Source of the DNA: Actinopolyspora mortivallis DSM 44261
Lineage (GTDB): Bacteria; Actinomycetota; Actinomycetes; Mycobacteriales; Pseudonocardiaceae
Assembly: GCF_000384035.1 (NCBI RefSeq)
Contig: NZ_KB913024.1
Span: 1,007,655 to 1,071,654, forward strand
Length of the DNA: 64,000 nt
Reading direction: 5' to 3'
Below are positions 32,821-42,051 of the stretch, one piece after another. Position numbers and translations under genes: made by a program. The stretch's first letter is position 1; each line of letters begins with the position of its first letter. Below the pieces are notes generated by a model. That model ran no database searches. It saw nothing but the letters and a program-made list of their open reading frames with translations, and was not told the origin of the DNA.

Positions 32821-33548
32821 CAGAGTCGGTCACGAACGTGCTGGTCGTCGACGATCAGGCGATGATTCGCGGTGGTTTGGTGGCTCTGCTGTCAGCCGAG
32901 TCGGACCTGCGTGTGCTGGCCGAGGCCGATGACGGGCGCACCGCCGTGTCCGCGGTGCGCCGGCGCAGACCCGACGTGGTGCTCATGGACGTCCGTATGC
33001 CTGGCAAGGACGGGATCAGCGCGGCCCGCGAGATCATCGAGTGCACCGAAGGGCAGACGGCAGTGATCATGCTGACCGTCTATGACCTCGATGAATACGT
33101 TTACTCGGCATTGCGTGCGGGTGCGAGCGGCTTCGTGCTCAAGGACGCGCCTCCCGAGGAGCTCGTCCGGGCCGTCCGCACCGTCGCCTCGGGCGACGCG
33201 TTGCTCGCCCCCAGCGTCACGCGCAGGTTGCTGCACAGGTTCGCCGCCCTGGAGATGCGTGAGGCCTCCAGCGAGTTGGCCGCGCTGACCGAACGGGAGA
33301 AGGACGTGCTGTTGGAGGTGGCCCGGGGCGGGTCCAACGCCGAGATCGCCGCGAACCTGGGGCTGGCGGAACTGACCGTGAAGTCGCACGTCTACCACGT
33401 CATGCAGAAGCTCAACCTGAGTTCCCGCACCCAACTGGTGATCACGGCCTACGAGACGGGGTTGGTCTGTCCGGGTCAGGACAGTACTCCCGGTGAACCT
33501 CCCGTGGCGAGCGCTCCGGTGCGGATGGAGCGGGACAAGAGCGCCTGA
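32817..33548 (+). CDS. NarL/FixJ response regulator
   Basis: 243 residues. Receiver: acidic VDDQ near 11-13, phospho-acceptor Asp 58 in VVLMDVRMPGKDG, switch Thr in IMLTVYD, Lys in FVLKDAPPEE. DNA-binding LuxR-type helix-turn-helix: LTEREKDVLLEVARGGSNAEIAANLGLAELTVKSHVYHVMQKL. A 30-residue Pro-rich tail follows. ATG overlaps the kinase stop, so the two are co-translated. Targets unknown. Confidence 0.93.
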   Translation: MTESVTNVLVVDDQAMIRGGLVALLSAESDLRVLAEADDGRTAVSAVRRRRPDVVLMDVRMPGKDGISAAREIIECTEGQTAVIMLTVYDLDEYVYSALRAGASGFVLKDAPPEELVRAVRTVASGDALLAPSVTRRLLHRFAALEMREASSELAALTEREKDVLLEVARGGSNAEIAANLGLAELTVKSHVYHVMQKLNLSSRTQLVITAYETGLVCPGQDSTPGEPPVASAPVRMERDKSA

Positions 33549-33643
33549 GCGGACGCTCTTCCGCCCTTCCTGCGCCCTCCGGGCGGGCCGCACAGCCCTC
33601 GGGAGGTCACCAGACGCCGGCGGGCCGCTGGTGTAATGAGGAC

Positions 33644-34723
33644 ATGGATTCTCCGGAACGGTTACGCGTCGGGCTGCTCGGTTACGGCCTGGCTGGAGAG
33701 GTGTTCCACGCTCCCCTCATCAGAGCCGAACCGCGTATGCGGCTGGACGCCGTGGTGACCGGAAGCCAGCGACGCGCCGAACAGGTACGGCAGGACCATC
33801 CGGGGACCCGGGTGTTCCCGCGGGCCGAGAGCCTGTTCGAACGGTCCGACGAGCTGGATCTGGTGGTCGTGGCCACCCCCAACAGCAGCCACGCGGAGCT
33901 GACCGGCCGAGCGCTGGACGCGGGAGTCCCGGTGGTGGTGGACAAGCCCTTCACCCCCACCGCCGCGCAGGCTCGTGACCTGGTCGAGCGTGCCCGGCGG
34001 CTGGCGGTGCCGTTGACGGTGTTCCAGAACCGCCGTTGGGACAGTGACGTGCTCACCCTGGGGCGGGTGCTCGCGGCCGGGGAGCTGGGCAGGGTGCACC
34101 GCTTCGAGTCCCGTTTCGAGCGGTGGGTGCCCACCCCCAAGGACTCCTGGAGGGACAGCGGCGGCCCGGAGGACGCGGCCGGGGTACTCTACGACCTCGG
34201 CAGCCATCTCGTCGACCAGGCCAGGCTCCTGTTCGGGCCGGTGGAGTCCGTCTACGCGGAGATGCGGACGCTGCGGGACGGGGTGCGGGCCGACGACGAC
34301 TCCTTCGTGGCGCTGCGCCACTCCGGAGGGGTGAACAGCCATCTCTGGATGGGCAAACTGGCAGCCCAGCAGGGACCGCGGCTGCGGGTGCTCGGGGACC
34401 GGGGGGCGTTCACCAAGTACGGCATGGATCCCCAGGAGGCCGCGTTGCGTGCCGGAGGGCTTGCCGGGGACCAGGACTGGGGGAGGGAGGACGAGAGCCT
34501 GTGGGCCACGGTCGGTGTGGGCGAGTGGACGCGTCGCTGCCCCAGCGAACCCGGTCGTTACCAGGACTTCTACGCGGGTGTGGCCTCCGCGTTGGACTCG
34601 GGGGGCGCGATGCCGGTCGATCCGGCCGACGCGGTCCACGGACTGGCCGTTATCGAGGCGGCCATCCGTTCCGCCCGCAACGGTTCGGTCGAGACACCCG
34701 TGGACCATCTCGGAAGCGAGTGA
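33644..34723 (+). CDS. Gfo/Idh/MocA-family NAD(P)-dependent oxidoreductase
   Basis: 359 residues. Rossmann start LRVGLLGYGLAGEVFHAPLI, an ATPNSSHAELTGRALDAG segment and the conserved VVVDKPFTPTAAQA (EKP-like motif in which Glu is replaced by Asp). The C-terminal domain has RVHRFESRFERW and GGPEDAAGVLYDLGSHLVDQARLLFG with the catalytic-type Asp/His. Close in layout to YhhX/scyllo-inositol-dehydrogenase-like members; substrate probably a sugar or cyclitol. Free-standing gene. Confidence 0.88.
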   Translation: MDSPERLRVGLLGYGLAGEVFHAPLIRAEPRMRLDAVVTGSQRRAEQVRQDHPGTRVFPRAESLFERSDELDLVVVATPNSSHAELTGRALDAGVPVVVDKPFTPTAAQARDLVERARRLAVPLTVFQNRRWDSDVLTLGRVLAAGELGRVHRFESRFERWVPTPKDSWRDSGGPEDAAGVLYDLGSHLVDQARLLFGPVESVYAEMRTLRDGVRADDDSFVALRHSGGVNSHLWMGKLAAQQGPRLRVLGDRGAFTKYGMDPQEAALRAGGLAGDQDWGREDESLWATVGVGEWTRRCPSEPGRYQDFYAGVASALDSGGAMPVDPADAVHGLAVIEAAIRSARNGSVETPVDHLGSE

Positions 34724-35014
34724 GGGGGCGGGCTCGTTGGTGAGAACGGTGATGTTCGTCCGGCTGGGCGGGCCGTGCACACGGAAAGTGCTTGTGTGCG
34801 GGAGGTACTTTCCCTCGGAGTCGTGATATTCCCTCTTTCGAGGGAGCTTCTGGGTTGGAAACCGGCATCATCCCCCGGGCGGTTCTACCGTGACGAACAG
34901 GTCGGTGCGCTCGGCGGACACGGCGCCGCGCACTCGGATTCCCGTTTTCGACACGCCGCGAGTCGCGTACTCGGAACGGATTCCCCTGCTTCGCACGCCC
35001 GGGGGTGGTTGTCG

Positions 35015-35428
35015 GTGAACGATCTCGCCGTCTGTCTGGCGACGGTCATCGGGGTCACGGGGTCCCTCATGATCGTGCTGCTGGCGATGAACGGGGTGGA
35101 GCAGCGCTTCGTGGGGACGGTACCGTTCCGCCCCACCAGAGTGGGGGAGTCGAGAACGGACCCGCCGCAGTCCCGCTCGGAACCTCCCGTCGAAGTACGA
35201 CCAACCCCGAGACGCGGGACGGAACGAGCACGGACCGCCGTGTCACCCTCGGCGACACTTGGCCGAGGTGTCACCCCGTTCGGAAGTACTCCGGTTCGGC
35301 CGGCACGGCCCGTGGTGAGGATCGAGGATCCCCGCACCCGTCGTCTCGCCCTGTCCGGCGTCTGTGCCCTCGTGGCACTCGTCTGTGTGGCGGTCCAGGC
35401 ACGGTCCCCCACACGGGGGCATCGCTGA
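35015..35428 (+). CDS. hypothetical small membrane protein
   Basis: 137 residues if begun at the GTG at 35015. One hydrophobic helix near the N-terminus (VCLATVIGVTGSLMIVLLAM) and one at the C-terminus (RRLALSGVCALVALVCVAVQA) flank a Pro/Arg-rich, probably disordered, middle. No family recognised. The frame is open from 34775, but the extra upstream residues show no conserved character. The expression signal is weak (GGGGGTGG upstream). It may not be real; the two terminal helices argue that it is. Confidence 0.45.
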   Translation: MNDLAVCLATVIGVTGSLMIVLLAMNGVEQRFVGTVPFRPTRVGESRTDPPQSRSEPPVEVRPTPRRGTERARTAVSPSATLGRGVTPFGSTPVRPARPVVRIEDPRTRRLALSGVCALVALVCVAVQARSPTRGHR

Positions 35429-35453
35429 GGCGGCTGAGACCGTGGCCACGGTT

Positions 35454-36242
35454 TCAGGAGCAGACCTCGAAATCGGCGAAGTCGAATCCGGGCGAGACCA
35501 CGCAGCTGACCAGGACCTCGCGCTGCTGAACCGGTTCCGCGCACTGCCAGGTTCCGGCGGGAACCAGCGACTGCGGGTGTTGTCCGGCGGCGAGATCCGT
35601 TCCCAGCGTGACCGTGTCCGGACTCTCGCCCGGCCGGGATCCCCGCCCCGCCGTGGACAGGCGCAGCGGACTCCCGCTGTGCCACATCCAGAGCTCGTCC
35701 GAGCGGACCGCGTGCCAGCGCGAGAACTCCCCGGGGGCGAGCAGGTAGTGGATGGCCGTGGCACTGGGACGGCTTGCCCGCCCGGAGCCGAGTTCCACCG
35801 GTGAGGTCCAGGTGCGGCGATACCAGCCTCCCTCGGGGTGGGGGAGAAGGTCCAGGCGCTGCGCCGTGAGTCCCCTGGTCTCGAAGGCCACGAACCGACC
35901 GTGCACGTCCCGCCGCGCGTAACGCAGCCCCCGAACGGCCTCCCGCTCCAGGGGGCCGTACACATGGGGGAACAGGGTGCGCGCGCTCACGCCCTCCGGG
36001 GGTTTCGGGGAGGGAGGTTCCCAGCGCACCGGAGCGGACAGCCGGGAAGGGTCGAGCTCGACGAGCACCAGCTGCTCCTCGGCGGAGCGGTACAGCTCGT
36101 TGGCCACGGCCAGTGCCGTCCCCGGGTCCGGTGAGCAGTGCACGAACCCTTCGGTTTCCAGCGAGGCGGCGGTGATCGGACGAGCGGTGTCGGCGTGGTA
36201 CTCGCCGAGCGGGAGCAGGTGGAACAGCGATGACGTGGTCAC
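35454..36242 (-). CDS. DUF952-DUF985 (cupin-like) fusion protein
   Basis: 262 residues with two domains. Residues 3-115 match DUF952: LFHLLPLGEYHADTARPITAASLETEGFVHCSP, then LVLVELDPSRLSAPVRWEPP and TLFPHVYGPLEREAV. From about residue 122 the DUF985 cupin-like fold follows: RLDLLPHPEGGWYRRTW, SATAIHYLLAPGEFSRWHAVRSDELWMWHSGSPL and SLVPAGTWQCAEP, ending VSCVVSPGFDFADFEVC. Both are small-molecule-binding folds of unknown activity. GTG at 36242 is the only suitable start, with GGAG ten bases upstream. The fusion implies the two act on one pathway. Confidence 0.82.
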   Translation of the reverse strand: MTTSSLFHLLPLGEYHADTARPITAASLETEGFVHCSPDPGTALAVANELYRSAEEQLVLVELDPSRLSAPVRWEPPSPKPPEGVSARTLFPHVYGPLEREAVRGLRYARRDVHGRFVAFETRGLTAQRLDLLPHPEGGWYRRTWTSPVELGSGRASRPSATAIHYLLAPGEFSRWHAVRSDELWMWHSGSPLRLSTAGRGSRPGESPDTVTLGTDLAAGQHPQSLVPAGTWQCAEPVQQREVLVSCVVSPGFDFADFEVCS

Positions 36243-36414
36243 GGTAACCAGTCTCCGGTACCCGGGGACGCTCCGAACAGTCCGGGGAGGCGAAGGACAT
36301 GATCGGTTTTGCGCCCTCGCCTCGGTCCCGTGGTTCGGCCTCGGCGGGTAGGCTGCCGTCCCCGGCGGATCACGGCCGGTCGAACAACCGATCAGAGCAC
36401 CGACTGGGAGCACC

Positions 36415-37416
36415 ATGCTGAACCACGGCTCAGCGAACCGCGGGACCGCGGTCGCCGTCCTGGACGACTACCAGAACGTCGCCAGGAGGTACGGCGACTG
36501 GGAAAGCCTGCCCGCCGACACCGAGGTGGTGATCTTCGACGAACACATCGGTGACCCCGAGGAACTGGTGCGCGAACTGCGCCGGTTCGACGTCGTCGCC
36601 GCCATGCGGGAGCGAACCGCCTTTCCCCGCGAGGTGTTGCGCCGGCTTCCCGAGCTGAAACTGCTGGTCACCACGGGTATGGGCAACGCGGCGATCGACA
36701 TGGAGGCCGCGACGGAACAGGGGGTCATCGTGTGCGGAACCGGCAACGGATCCGCACCCGGCGCGGAATGGGCTCCCACCGGGGAACTCACCTGGGGCCT
36801 GATCCTGGCCCTGGTCCGTGGAATCCCCCAGGAGGACAGGGCGGTGCGCACCGGCGGATGGCAGCACACCGTGGGAACCGACCTGGCGGGGCGGACACTC
36901 GGAGTGCTCGGTCTGGGCCGACTCGGCGGGCAGGTGGCCACCGTCGGCCGTGCCTTCGGCATGGAGGTGCTCGCGCACAGCGCGAACCTCACCGACCAGC
37001 GGGCCCGTGAGTTCGGCGCCCGTGCCGTGGGCAGGCGGGAGCTGTTCTCCGCCTCCGATGTGGTGACCATCCACATGCGCCTGAGCGAACGTACGCGTGG
37101 GCTGGTCGGACGGGACGAGCTCGACGCGTTGGGTCCCCACGGATATCTGATCAACACCTCGCGCGGCCCGATCGTGGACGAACGGGAACTGCTCTCCGCG
37201 CTGCACGAGGGTCGTATCGGCGGCGCGGGGATCGACGTCTACGAACGTGAGCCGCTGCCTGCGGACGACCCCTGGCGCAGCGCCCCCCGTACGGTGCTCA
37301 CCCCGCACATCGGGTACGTGGCCGAGACGACCTATCGGACGTTCTTCACCGAAACGGTGGAGGACATCCGCCGGTATCTGGCGGGGAGTCCCGTGCGGGT
37401 GCTCAACGCGACCTGA
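36415..37416 (+). CDS. D-2-hydroxyacid dehydrogenase family protein
   Basis: 333 residues, formate/glycerate dehydrogenase fold. NAD-binding GVLGLGRLGGQVATVGRAFGM with the Rossmann glycines; catalytic Arg in INTSRGPIVDERELLSAL, Glu in GIDVYEREPLP and His in LTPHIGY. An N-terminal AVLDDYQNVARRYGDW is typical of the actinobacterial subgroup, whose 2-oxoacid substrate is not established. GGAGCACC precedes the ATG. Confidence 0.9.
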   Translation: MLNHGSANRGTAVAVLDDYQNVARRYGDWESLPADTEVVIFDEHIGDPEELVRELRRFDVVAAMRERTAFPREVLRRLPELKLLVTTGMGNAAIDMEAATEQGVIVCGTGNGSAPGAEWAPTGELTWGLILALVRGIPQEDRAVRTGGWQHTVGTDLAGRTLGVLGLGRLGGQVATVGRAFGMEVLAHSANLTDQRAREFGARAVGRRELFSASDVVTIHMRLSERTRGLVGRDELDALGPHGYLINTSRGPIVDERELLSALHEGRIGGAGIDVYEREPLPADDPWRSAPRTVLTPHIGYVAETTYRTFFTETVEDIRRYLAGSPVRVLNAT

Positions 37417-37447
37417 GGGTGGGGCCGCGTGGCGGGCGGCCCCACCC
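37417..37447. terminator. bidirectional hairpin between two convergent genes
   Basis: GGGTGGGGCCGC at 37417-37428 and its exact complement at 37436-37447 form a 12-base-pair stem with a seven-base loop, directly after the dehydrogenase stop and before the end of the opposing LLM gene. The following bases GGGGTTTCC are weakly T-rich rightward. Confidence 0.7.
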
Positions 37448-37478
37448 GGGGTTTCCTTCCGGCGGAGCGGGAGCCCGG

Positions 37479-38525
37479 TCAGAGCTCGTCGGCGAGTTGG
37501 CGGATCCGTTCGATCAGGCGGGTGCGCTCGGCGCTCGACCCGGCCAGAGGGGTCACGTTGAGCGTGGTCACTCCGGACTCCCTGAACGCGGCGAGCCGTT
37601 CCCGCACGTGTTCCTCCGGGCCGATCAGGGAGGTCCTGGTCAACAGCTCACGCGGAACGGCCGCCGCCGCCTCGTCCTTCTTCCCGTCCAGGTAGAGGTC
37701 CTGGATGCGTTCGGCCTCGGCCTCGTAGCCGTAGCGGCGGGCCAGGTTGTTGTAGAAGTTCTTGCCCTTGGCTCCCATGCCCCCGATGTAGAGGGCCAGC
37801 ATGGGACGCATCGAGTCGAGCAGTTCGTCGAGGTCCTCGCCGATGGCCAGCGGGGTCTGCACCACCGTGTCGAGTTCACCGAGTGCGGGATCCCGTTTGG
37901 CCTTGCCCGCGCGCAGGGACTCGCCCCACACCTCGTCCGCCTTCTCGGGGACGTAGAAGATCGGCTCCCAGGCCTCGGCGATCTCGGCGGTCATCGCCAC
38001 GTTCTTGGGGCCGATGGCAGCTATCATGATCGGGATCCGTTCCCGGATCGGGTGATTGACCAGCTTGAGCGGTTTGCCCAGGCCGGTGCCCTCCTCCTCG
38101 GGGAGGGGAATGGTGTAGTTCCGGCCCTGGTGGGTCAGTTTCTCCCGGCGCCACACCTTGCGGCAGATGTCGACGATCTCCCGGGTGCGGGCGAGCGGTG
38201 CCTGGTAGGGAACCCCGTGGAACCCTTCGATCACCTGGGGGCCGGAGGCACCGATACCCAGGGTGAAACGCCCGTCCGAGACGTAGTCCAGCCCGGCCGC
38301 GGTCATCGCGGTGAGGGTGGGGGTTCGGGTGTATATCTGCATGATGCCGGAGGCGATCTCCAGACGTTCGGTGCGGGCGGCGATGAATCCCATCTGGCTG
38401 ACCGCGTCGAAGGAGTAGGCCTCCGGCACGTAGACGATGTCCAGGCCGGCCTTCTCGTACTCGACCAGCTCGTCGATGGTCTCCTTGAAACCCCCGCTGT
38501 AGTTCAGCGGCATTCCGATGCGCAT
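37479..38525 (-). CDS. LLM-class F420-dependent oxidoreductase
   Basis: 348 residues, luciferase-like TIM barrel that probably uses coenzyme F420. Typical features: MRIGMPLNYSGG start, EKAGLDIVYVPEAYSFDAVSQMGFIAART, GIMQIYTRTPTLTAMTAAGLDYVSDGRFTLGIGASGPQVIEGFHG and IPIMIAAIGPKNVAMTAEIAEAW. The substrate is unknown; actinobacteria carry dozens of such paralogues. ATG at 38525 with GGAG ten bases upstream; a GTG three codons earlier is too close to that site. Confidence 0.9.
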   Translation of the reverse strand: MRIGMPLNYSGGFKETIDELVEYEKAGLDIVYVPEAYSFDAVSQMGFIAARTERLEIASGIMQIYTRTPTLTAMTAAGLDYVSDGRFTLGIGASGPQVIEGFHGVPYQAPLARTREIVDICRKVWRREKLTHQGRNYTIPLPEEEGTGLGKPLKLVNHPIRERIPIMIAAIGPKNVAMTAEIAEAWEPIFYVPEKADEVWGESLRAGKAKRDPALGELDTVVQTPLAIGEDLDELLDSMRPMLALYIGGMGAKGKNFYNNLARRYGYEAEAERIQDLYLDGKKDEAAAAVPRELLTRTSLIGPEEHVRERLAAFRESGVTTLNVTPLAGSSAERTRLIERIRQLADEL

Positions 38526-38761
38526 GTTGCTCACTCTCCGCCGGGACGTCTCCGCTCGGAACTCCTCGTCGCCCGAGGAGCGTGCGCACAGGTTACCGAC
38601 GAGTATGGGCCGAGGGCAGTCCCGTGGCGGAATCGGTGGACACCGCGGCCCGGAGACCGTGCCGTCGGGTGAACACGATCGCGCGGACCTTTTCCCACGG
38701 CACGATCTTCCCCAGTAGCGTTGGGTGCGCGGACGAGGCAGCAGCGGCGAAGGGAACGATC

Positions 38762-39160
38762 GTGGCACTCGTAGTGCACGTACTGATCACGGCTGTGGCC
38801 GTGTGGATGACCACGGCACTTCCGGGAATCACCCTCGGCGACCGGGGGCTCGGTACCGAGGGTCCGGCGGCCCAGGTACTGACCCTGCTCGTGGTGGCCG
38901 TGGTGTTCGGAATCGTCAACGCCGTGCTCAAGCCGGTCGCCAAGACGCTGGGCTGTGTGCTGTACATCCTCACCCTCGGGCTGTTCGGGCTCGTGGTGAA
39001 CGCCCTGCTGTTCTGGTTGACCGGGTGGGTGGCCGGACGGTTGGAGCTGCCCTTCCACGTGGACGGGTTCTGGTCGGCATTCTGGGGCGCGATCATCGTC
39101 ACCGTGGTCAGCAGCCTGCTGCACGGGATCGTACGTCGTGTCGCCGAACCGGAGGACTGA
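38762..39160 (+). CDS. four-helix membrane protein, phage-holin superfamily IV (housekeeping type)
   Basis: 132 residues with four hydrophobic helices and a GIVNAVLKPVAKTLGCVLYILTLGLFGLVVNALLFW core typical of the 'phage holin family' membrane proteins that are widespread in actinobacterial chromosomes and not tied to phage. GTG start with AAGGGA upstream. No lysin or phage gene is near. Function unknown, presumably envelope-related. Confidence 0.82.
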   Translation: MALVVHVLITAVAVWMTTALPGITLGDRGLGTEGPAAQVLTLLVVAVVFGIVNAVLKPVAKTLGCVLYILTLGLFGLVVNALLFWLTGWVAGRLELPFHVDGFWSAFWGAIIVTVVSSLLHGIVRRVAEPED

Positions 39161-39174
39161 GAGCACATCGGGCG

Positions 39175-39218
39175 CCGTGGTGGGCGAGCGGGCGGGACCG
39201 CTCCTCCGCCCACCACGG
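39175..39218. terminator. long hairpin between convergent genes
   Basis: CCGTGGTGGGCG at 39175-39186 pairs perfectly with CGCCCACCACGG at 39207-39218, and the loop contains a nested AGCGG/CCGCT stem. It sits between the stops of the holin-like gene and of lhgO, so it can serve both strands. No T-run, as common in GC-rich actinobacteria. Confidence 0.7.
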
Positions 39219-39250
39219 TCGGGAGTGCCTCTCGACAGCCACTCGTCGGT

Positions 39251-40471
39251 TCATCCCCCCTCCGTGTGGTGGGCGAGACGTGCGGCGATCTCCCTGCCGA
39301 TCACCAGGGAGGCGGTGGCCGCCGGGGAGGGCGCGTTGAGCACGTGGATCCAGTGCGCGTCGGACGTGACCAGGAAGTCGTCCACCAGCGTTCCGTCGGG
39401 GCCGAGAGCCTGGGCCCGTACGCCCGCCGGAGCCGGACGCAGGTCCGCCGCTCGTGTCCCGGGAACCAGCTTGCGGGCCGCCCGCGCGAACAACGAGGTG
39501 GACAGGGAACGGGTCAGCTCCGCCGCTCCCACACGCCAGTACCGGCGGGCCAGGGCGCGTGCCCCGGAGTAGCCGGCGAACTCACGCAGCTGGGCGAGCG
39601 AGCAGTCCCTGTGCCGGTAGCCCTCGCGGGCCAACGCCGGTACGGCGTTCGGGCCGATGTGCAGACTCCCGTCGAGCATCCGGGTCAGATGCACCCCCAG
39701 GAACGGGAACGCCGGATCGGGCACGGGATAGACCAGCGTACGCACCTCCGGAGCGTTCGGGGCGACGTTCTCGTAGTACTCCCCGCGGAAGGGCAGGATC
39801 CGTACCGGGGGATCCCCTCCGGCCAGCCGGGCGACGCGGTCGCTGTGCAGTCCGGCGCAGTTGATCGCCCGGCGGGTGCGGATTCGTCCGGAGGTGGTGG
39901 ACAGTACGAGCTCTCCGCCGGACACCCTGCTGCCCACCAGTTCCGTGCCGGTGCGTAGCTCGACCCCGGCCGCCTGGGACAGTTCGGCGAGTCTGGTGCA
40001 CACGGCTCCGTAGTCGGTGATGCCCGCGTCGGGAACGTGCAGCGCCCGGATCCCGCGGACGGCGGGCTCGTGTTCCCGGAGTCCGGTGGCGTCGAGTTCC
40101 TCCACGCGAACCCCGTTCGCCCGTCCACGGCGGGCGAGCTCCTCCAGGGCGGGCAGTTCCCGTTCCTCGGTGGCCACCACCACTTTGCCGGTGCGCCGTG
40201 CGGGGACGCCGTGGTGTCCGCAGAACTCGTACATTTCCTCCGCCCCTGCGCGGGCGAAACGGGCCTTGGAACTGCCCGGGGCGTAGTACAGCCCGCTGTG
40301 GATGACCCCGGAGTTCCGCCCGCTCTGGTGGCGGCCCCATCGGGACTCCTTCTCGACGAGGGTGATCCGGGTGTTTCCGGGGCCTCCCGCCTTCGTGACG
40401 GAGAGCGCGTAGGCCGTGGCCAGGCCGATGATGCCTCCACCGACGATCGTCACGTCCCTGGTTGTCGTCAT
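39251..40471 (-). CDS. lhgO: L-2-hydroxyglutarate oxidase/dehydrogenase
   Basis: 406 residues, FAD-dependent DAO-fold enzyme that oxidises L-2-hydroxyglutarate to 2-oxoglutarate. Dinucleotide site TIVGGGIIGLATAYAL; family signatures VEKESRWGRHQSGRNSGVIHSGLYYAPGSSKA, INCAGLHSDRVA, ILPFRGEYYENVA, VPDPAFPFLGVHLTRMLDGSLHIGPNAV and HVLNAPSPAATASLVIG. In E. coli the homologue acts in glutarate use (CsiD-LhgO); no CsiD-like gene is in view and the glutarate operon here is of the CoA type, so this may simply be metabolite repair. ATG at 40471, weak ribosome site. Confidence 0.92.
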   Translation of the reverse strand: MTTTRDVTIVGGGIIGLATAYALSVTKAGGPGNTRITLVEKESRWGRHQSGRNSGVIHSGLYYAPGSSKARFARAGAEEMYEFCGHHGVPARRTGKVVVATEERELPALEELARRGRANGVRVEELDATGLREHEPAVRGIRALHVPDAGITDYGAVCTRLAELSQAAGVELRTGTELVGSRVSGGELVLSTTSGRIRTRRAINCAGLHSDRVARLAGGDPPVRILPFRGEYYENVAPNAPEVRTLVYPVPDPAFPFLGVHLTRMLDGSLHIGPNAVPALAREGYRHRDCSLAQLREFAGYSGARALARRYWRVGAAELTRSLSTSLFARAARKLVPGTRAADLRPAPAGVRAQALGPDGTLVDDFLVTSDAHWIHVLNAPSPAATASLVIGREIAARLAHHTEGG

Positions 40472-40579
40472 GGACCCATGTTTTCCCGTCGGCGTGGGCG
40501 GGGGAAGGAGTCGGTGACGGAGCCTCGGCGGGGAAGTGAGATCTCCCACACCGGAGGTGCATCCGGGGTGCTTCGGAGC

Positions 40580-41653
40580 TCAGCCCGAGGGGGAGGGCGT
40601 CCTCCGCAACTCCACCACGCGCCACCAGGTGAGGCAGCGCCAGCCCCATTCGAGGGGGCCGTAGCGGAACTTGGCCAGCCAGATCCGTCCGAAGGCCCAC
40701 TGCGCCGTCAGGATCGCCGCGCACAGCGCGAGCATGGGAAGCCAGGAACTCGACTCCCACAGACCGAGCAGGTGGCCGAGCGGAACGAACAGCAGGGTGG
40801 CGCTCACGTAGTTCGTCAGCGCCATCCGTCCCAGGGTCTCCAGGACGGGGGAGAGACGCCGACCCGCTCGGGTGCGCAGCACGAGCAGCAGTCCCGTGGC
40901 GTAGGTCAGGGCCAGACACATGCCGGCCACCGCCGAGGCACGGTTGAATCCGGCGGAGAGCGGGTCCTGTTCCTGCCAGAGCAGGGCACTCGCCGACAGC
41001 ACCAGGGAAACCGCGAACGTCGTGCTCGTCCCGTTCACGGCTCGGCCGATGCGGTACACCACGCCGCTTCTGCCGAGCAGGAAGCCGAGGCCCAGAACTC
41101 CCGGCACCAGGGCGAGACCACCGCTGGCGGCGGTCAGTCCGGTCACCGTGAGGGCTCCCGCCAGCAGGGCGTGCAGCCACAGCGGTGTCCAGCTGAGCGG
41201 GAGCAGTACCAACAGCCCCCCGATCCCGTAGAACAACAGCGCTTCGCCCGGATGCGGGAGCTGGTGCAGTGCCCCCAGTCCGGCGAGGACGAGCGACCTG
41301 CGCGCGAGTACCCACCTCGGATGCGGGGTGCTGTCCTGCGCTCGGCGCAGCATCAGGGCGAAACTGATCCCGAACAACAGGGAGAAGAGGGGGAAGAAGC
41401 GCTGCTGCACGAACATGTCCAGCACGTGGCGCACCGCATACTTCTCGCCGTCCGTGATCCCACGCATGTGCAGGACCTGGGGGACGTTGACGAGGAGGAT
41501 GCCACAGAGCGCGAAGCCGCGCAGCGCGTCGAGCCAGCGCAGTCGGGCACCGGCTCCGGACGGAGACGCTGTGGACTCGCCCGAGCGGGTCGGTGGGACC
41601 GTGTGTGCGGTTTCCGCTTCGGTGTCTACCGGTGCGAAGCGTGAGCTGTGCAT
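40580..41653 (-). CDS. DUF418-type polytopic membrane protein
   Basis: 357 residues with about nine to ten helices. A Ser/Thr-rich cytosolic N-terminus leads to RLRWLDALRGFALCGILLVNVPQ, the hallmark start of acyltransferase-3/DUF418-like proteins, and the C-terminal GRMALTNYVSATLL ... FGRIWLAKFRYGPLEWGWRCLTWW block is the DUF418 signature. Function not established; transport or acyl transfer at the envelope has been suggested. ATG at 41653 lacks a clear ribosome site, so the start is tentative. Confidence 0.85.
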   Translation of the reverse strand: MHSSRFAPVDTEAETAHTVPPTRSGESTASPSGAGARLRWLDALRGFALCGILLVNVPQVLHMRGITDGEKYAVRHVLDMFVQQRFFPLFSLLFGISFALMLRRAQDSTPHPRWVLARRSLVLAGLGALHQLPHPGEALLFYGIGGLLVLLPLSWTPLWLHALLAGALTVTGLTAASGGLALVPGVLGLGFLLGRSGVVYRIGRAVNGTSTTFAVSLVLSASALLWQEQDPLSAGFNRASAVAGMCLALTYATGLLLVLRTRAGRRLSPVLETLGRMALTNYVSATLLFVPLGHLLGLWESSSWLPMLALCAAILTAQWAFGRIWLAKFRYGPLEWGWRCLTWWRVVELRRTPSPSG

Positions 41654-41988
41654 ACGAGCAGTCTGGAGGGGCCGGTCCCGTCTCCGGGACGGTAAGTCGG
41701 TCGTGACGGTTCCGTCGATCGGTCCGGATGTGGAGCGTCGACTCGACCGAAAGAAGGAGAACACGGAATGTGCTTGTATATGAGCGAAAAGTGATGAAAT
41801 GTGGTTGGGGATTGTCCTGACGTGGGCGGGTTCCGTTCGGAAATCACCGTGACATCCGGAGGACTCACCGAAAAGTGGCGTGGGTGGTGTGTTTCGCGTC
41901 ACCCTCTTCGAGGGTATCGGGGAAAACCGGGAAAGCCCGGGGCGTGGTTCACCCGAGGAATGGGGAGTGCCCGCCGGAAAGAAACCCG
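41654..41988. other. intergenic region upstream of the DUF418 gene
   Basis: 335 bases, less GC-rich than the surroundings, holding the DUF418 promoter and the far side of the tRNA-Val terminator. ACCCTC-TTC-GAGGGT at 41901-41915 is a perfect 15-base palindrome and the only operator-like element noticed. Short open frames here have poor codon character. Confidence 0.4.
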
Positions 41989-42028
41989 AAAAAAAGTCGG
42001 ACCACTTCACTCTCGGCGAAGTGGTCCG
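41989..42028 (-). terminator. intrinsic terminator of tRNA-Val(CAC)
   Basis: On the minus strand an 11-base-pair stem (CGGACCACTTC with GAAGTGGTCCG, loop nine bases; plus-strand 41998-42008 and 42018-42028) is followed by AC and seven T residues (A7 at 41989-41995). This is a textbook Rho-independent terminator, rare for such a GC-rich genome, 24 bases after the tRNA 3' end. Confidence 0.93.
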
Positions 42029-42051
42029 AAGAGAACATGTGACCGTACGGG

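Noticed and set aside
38762-39160. Prophage remnant suggested by a holin-like protein
   Set aside because: This four-helix family is a common chromosomal protein in actinobacteria and no other phage gene is near.
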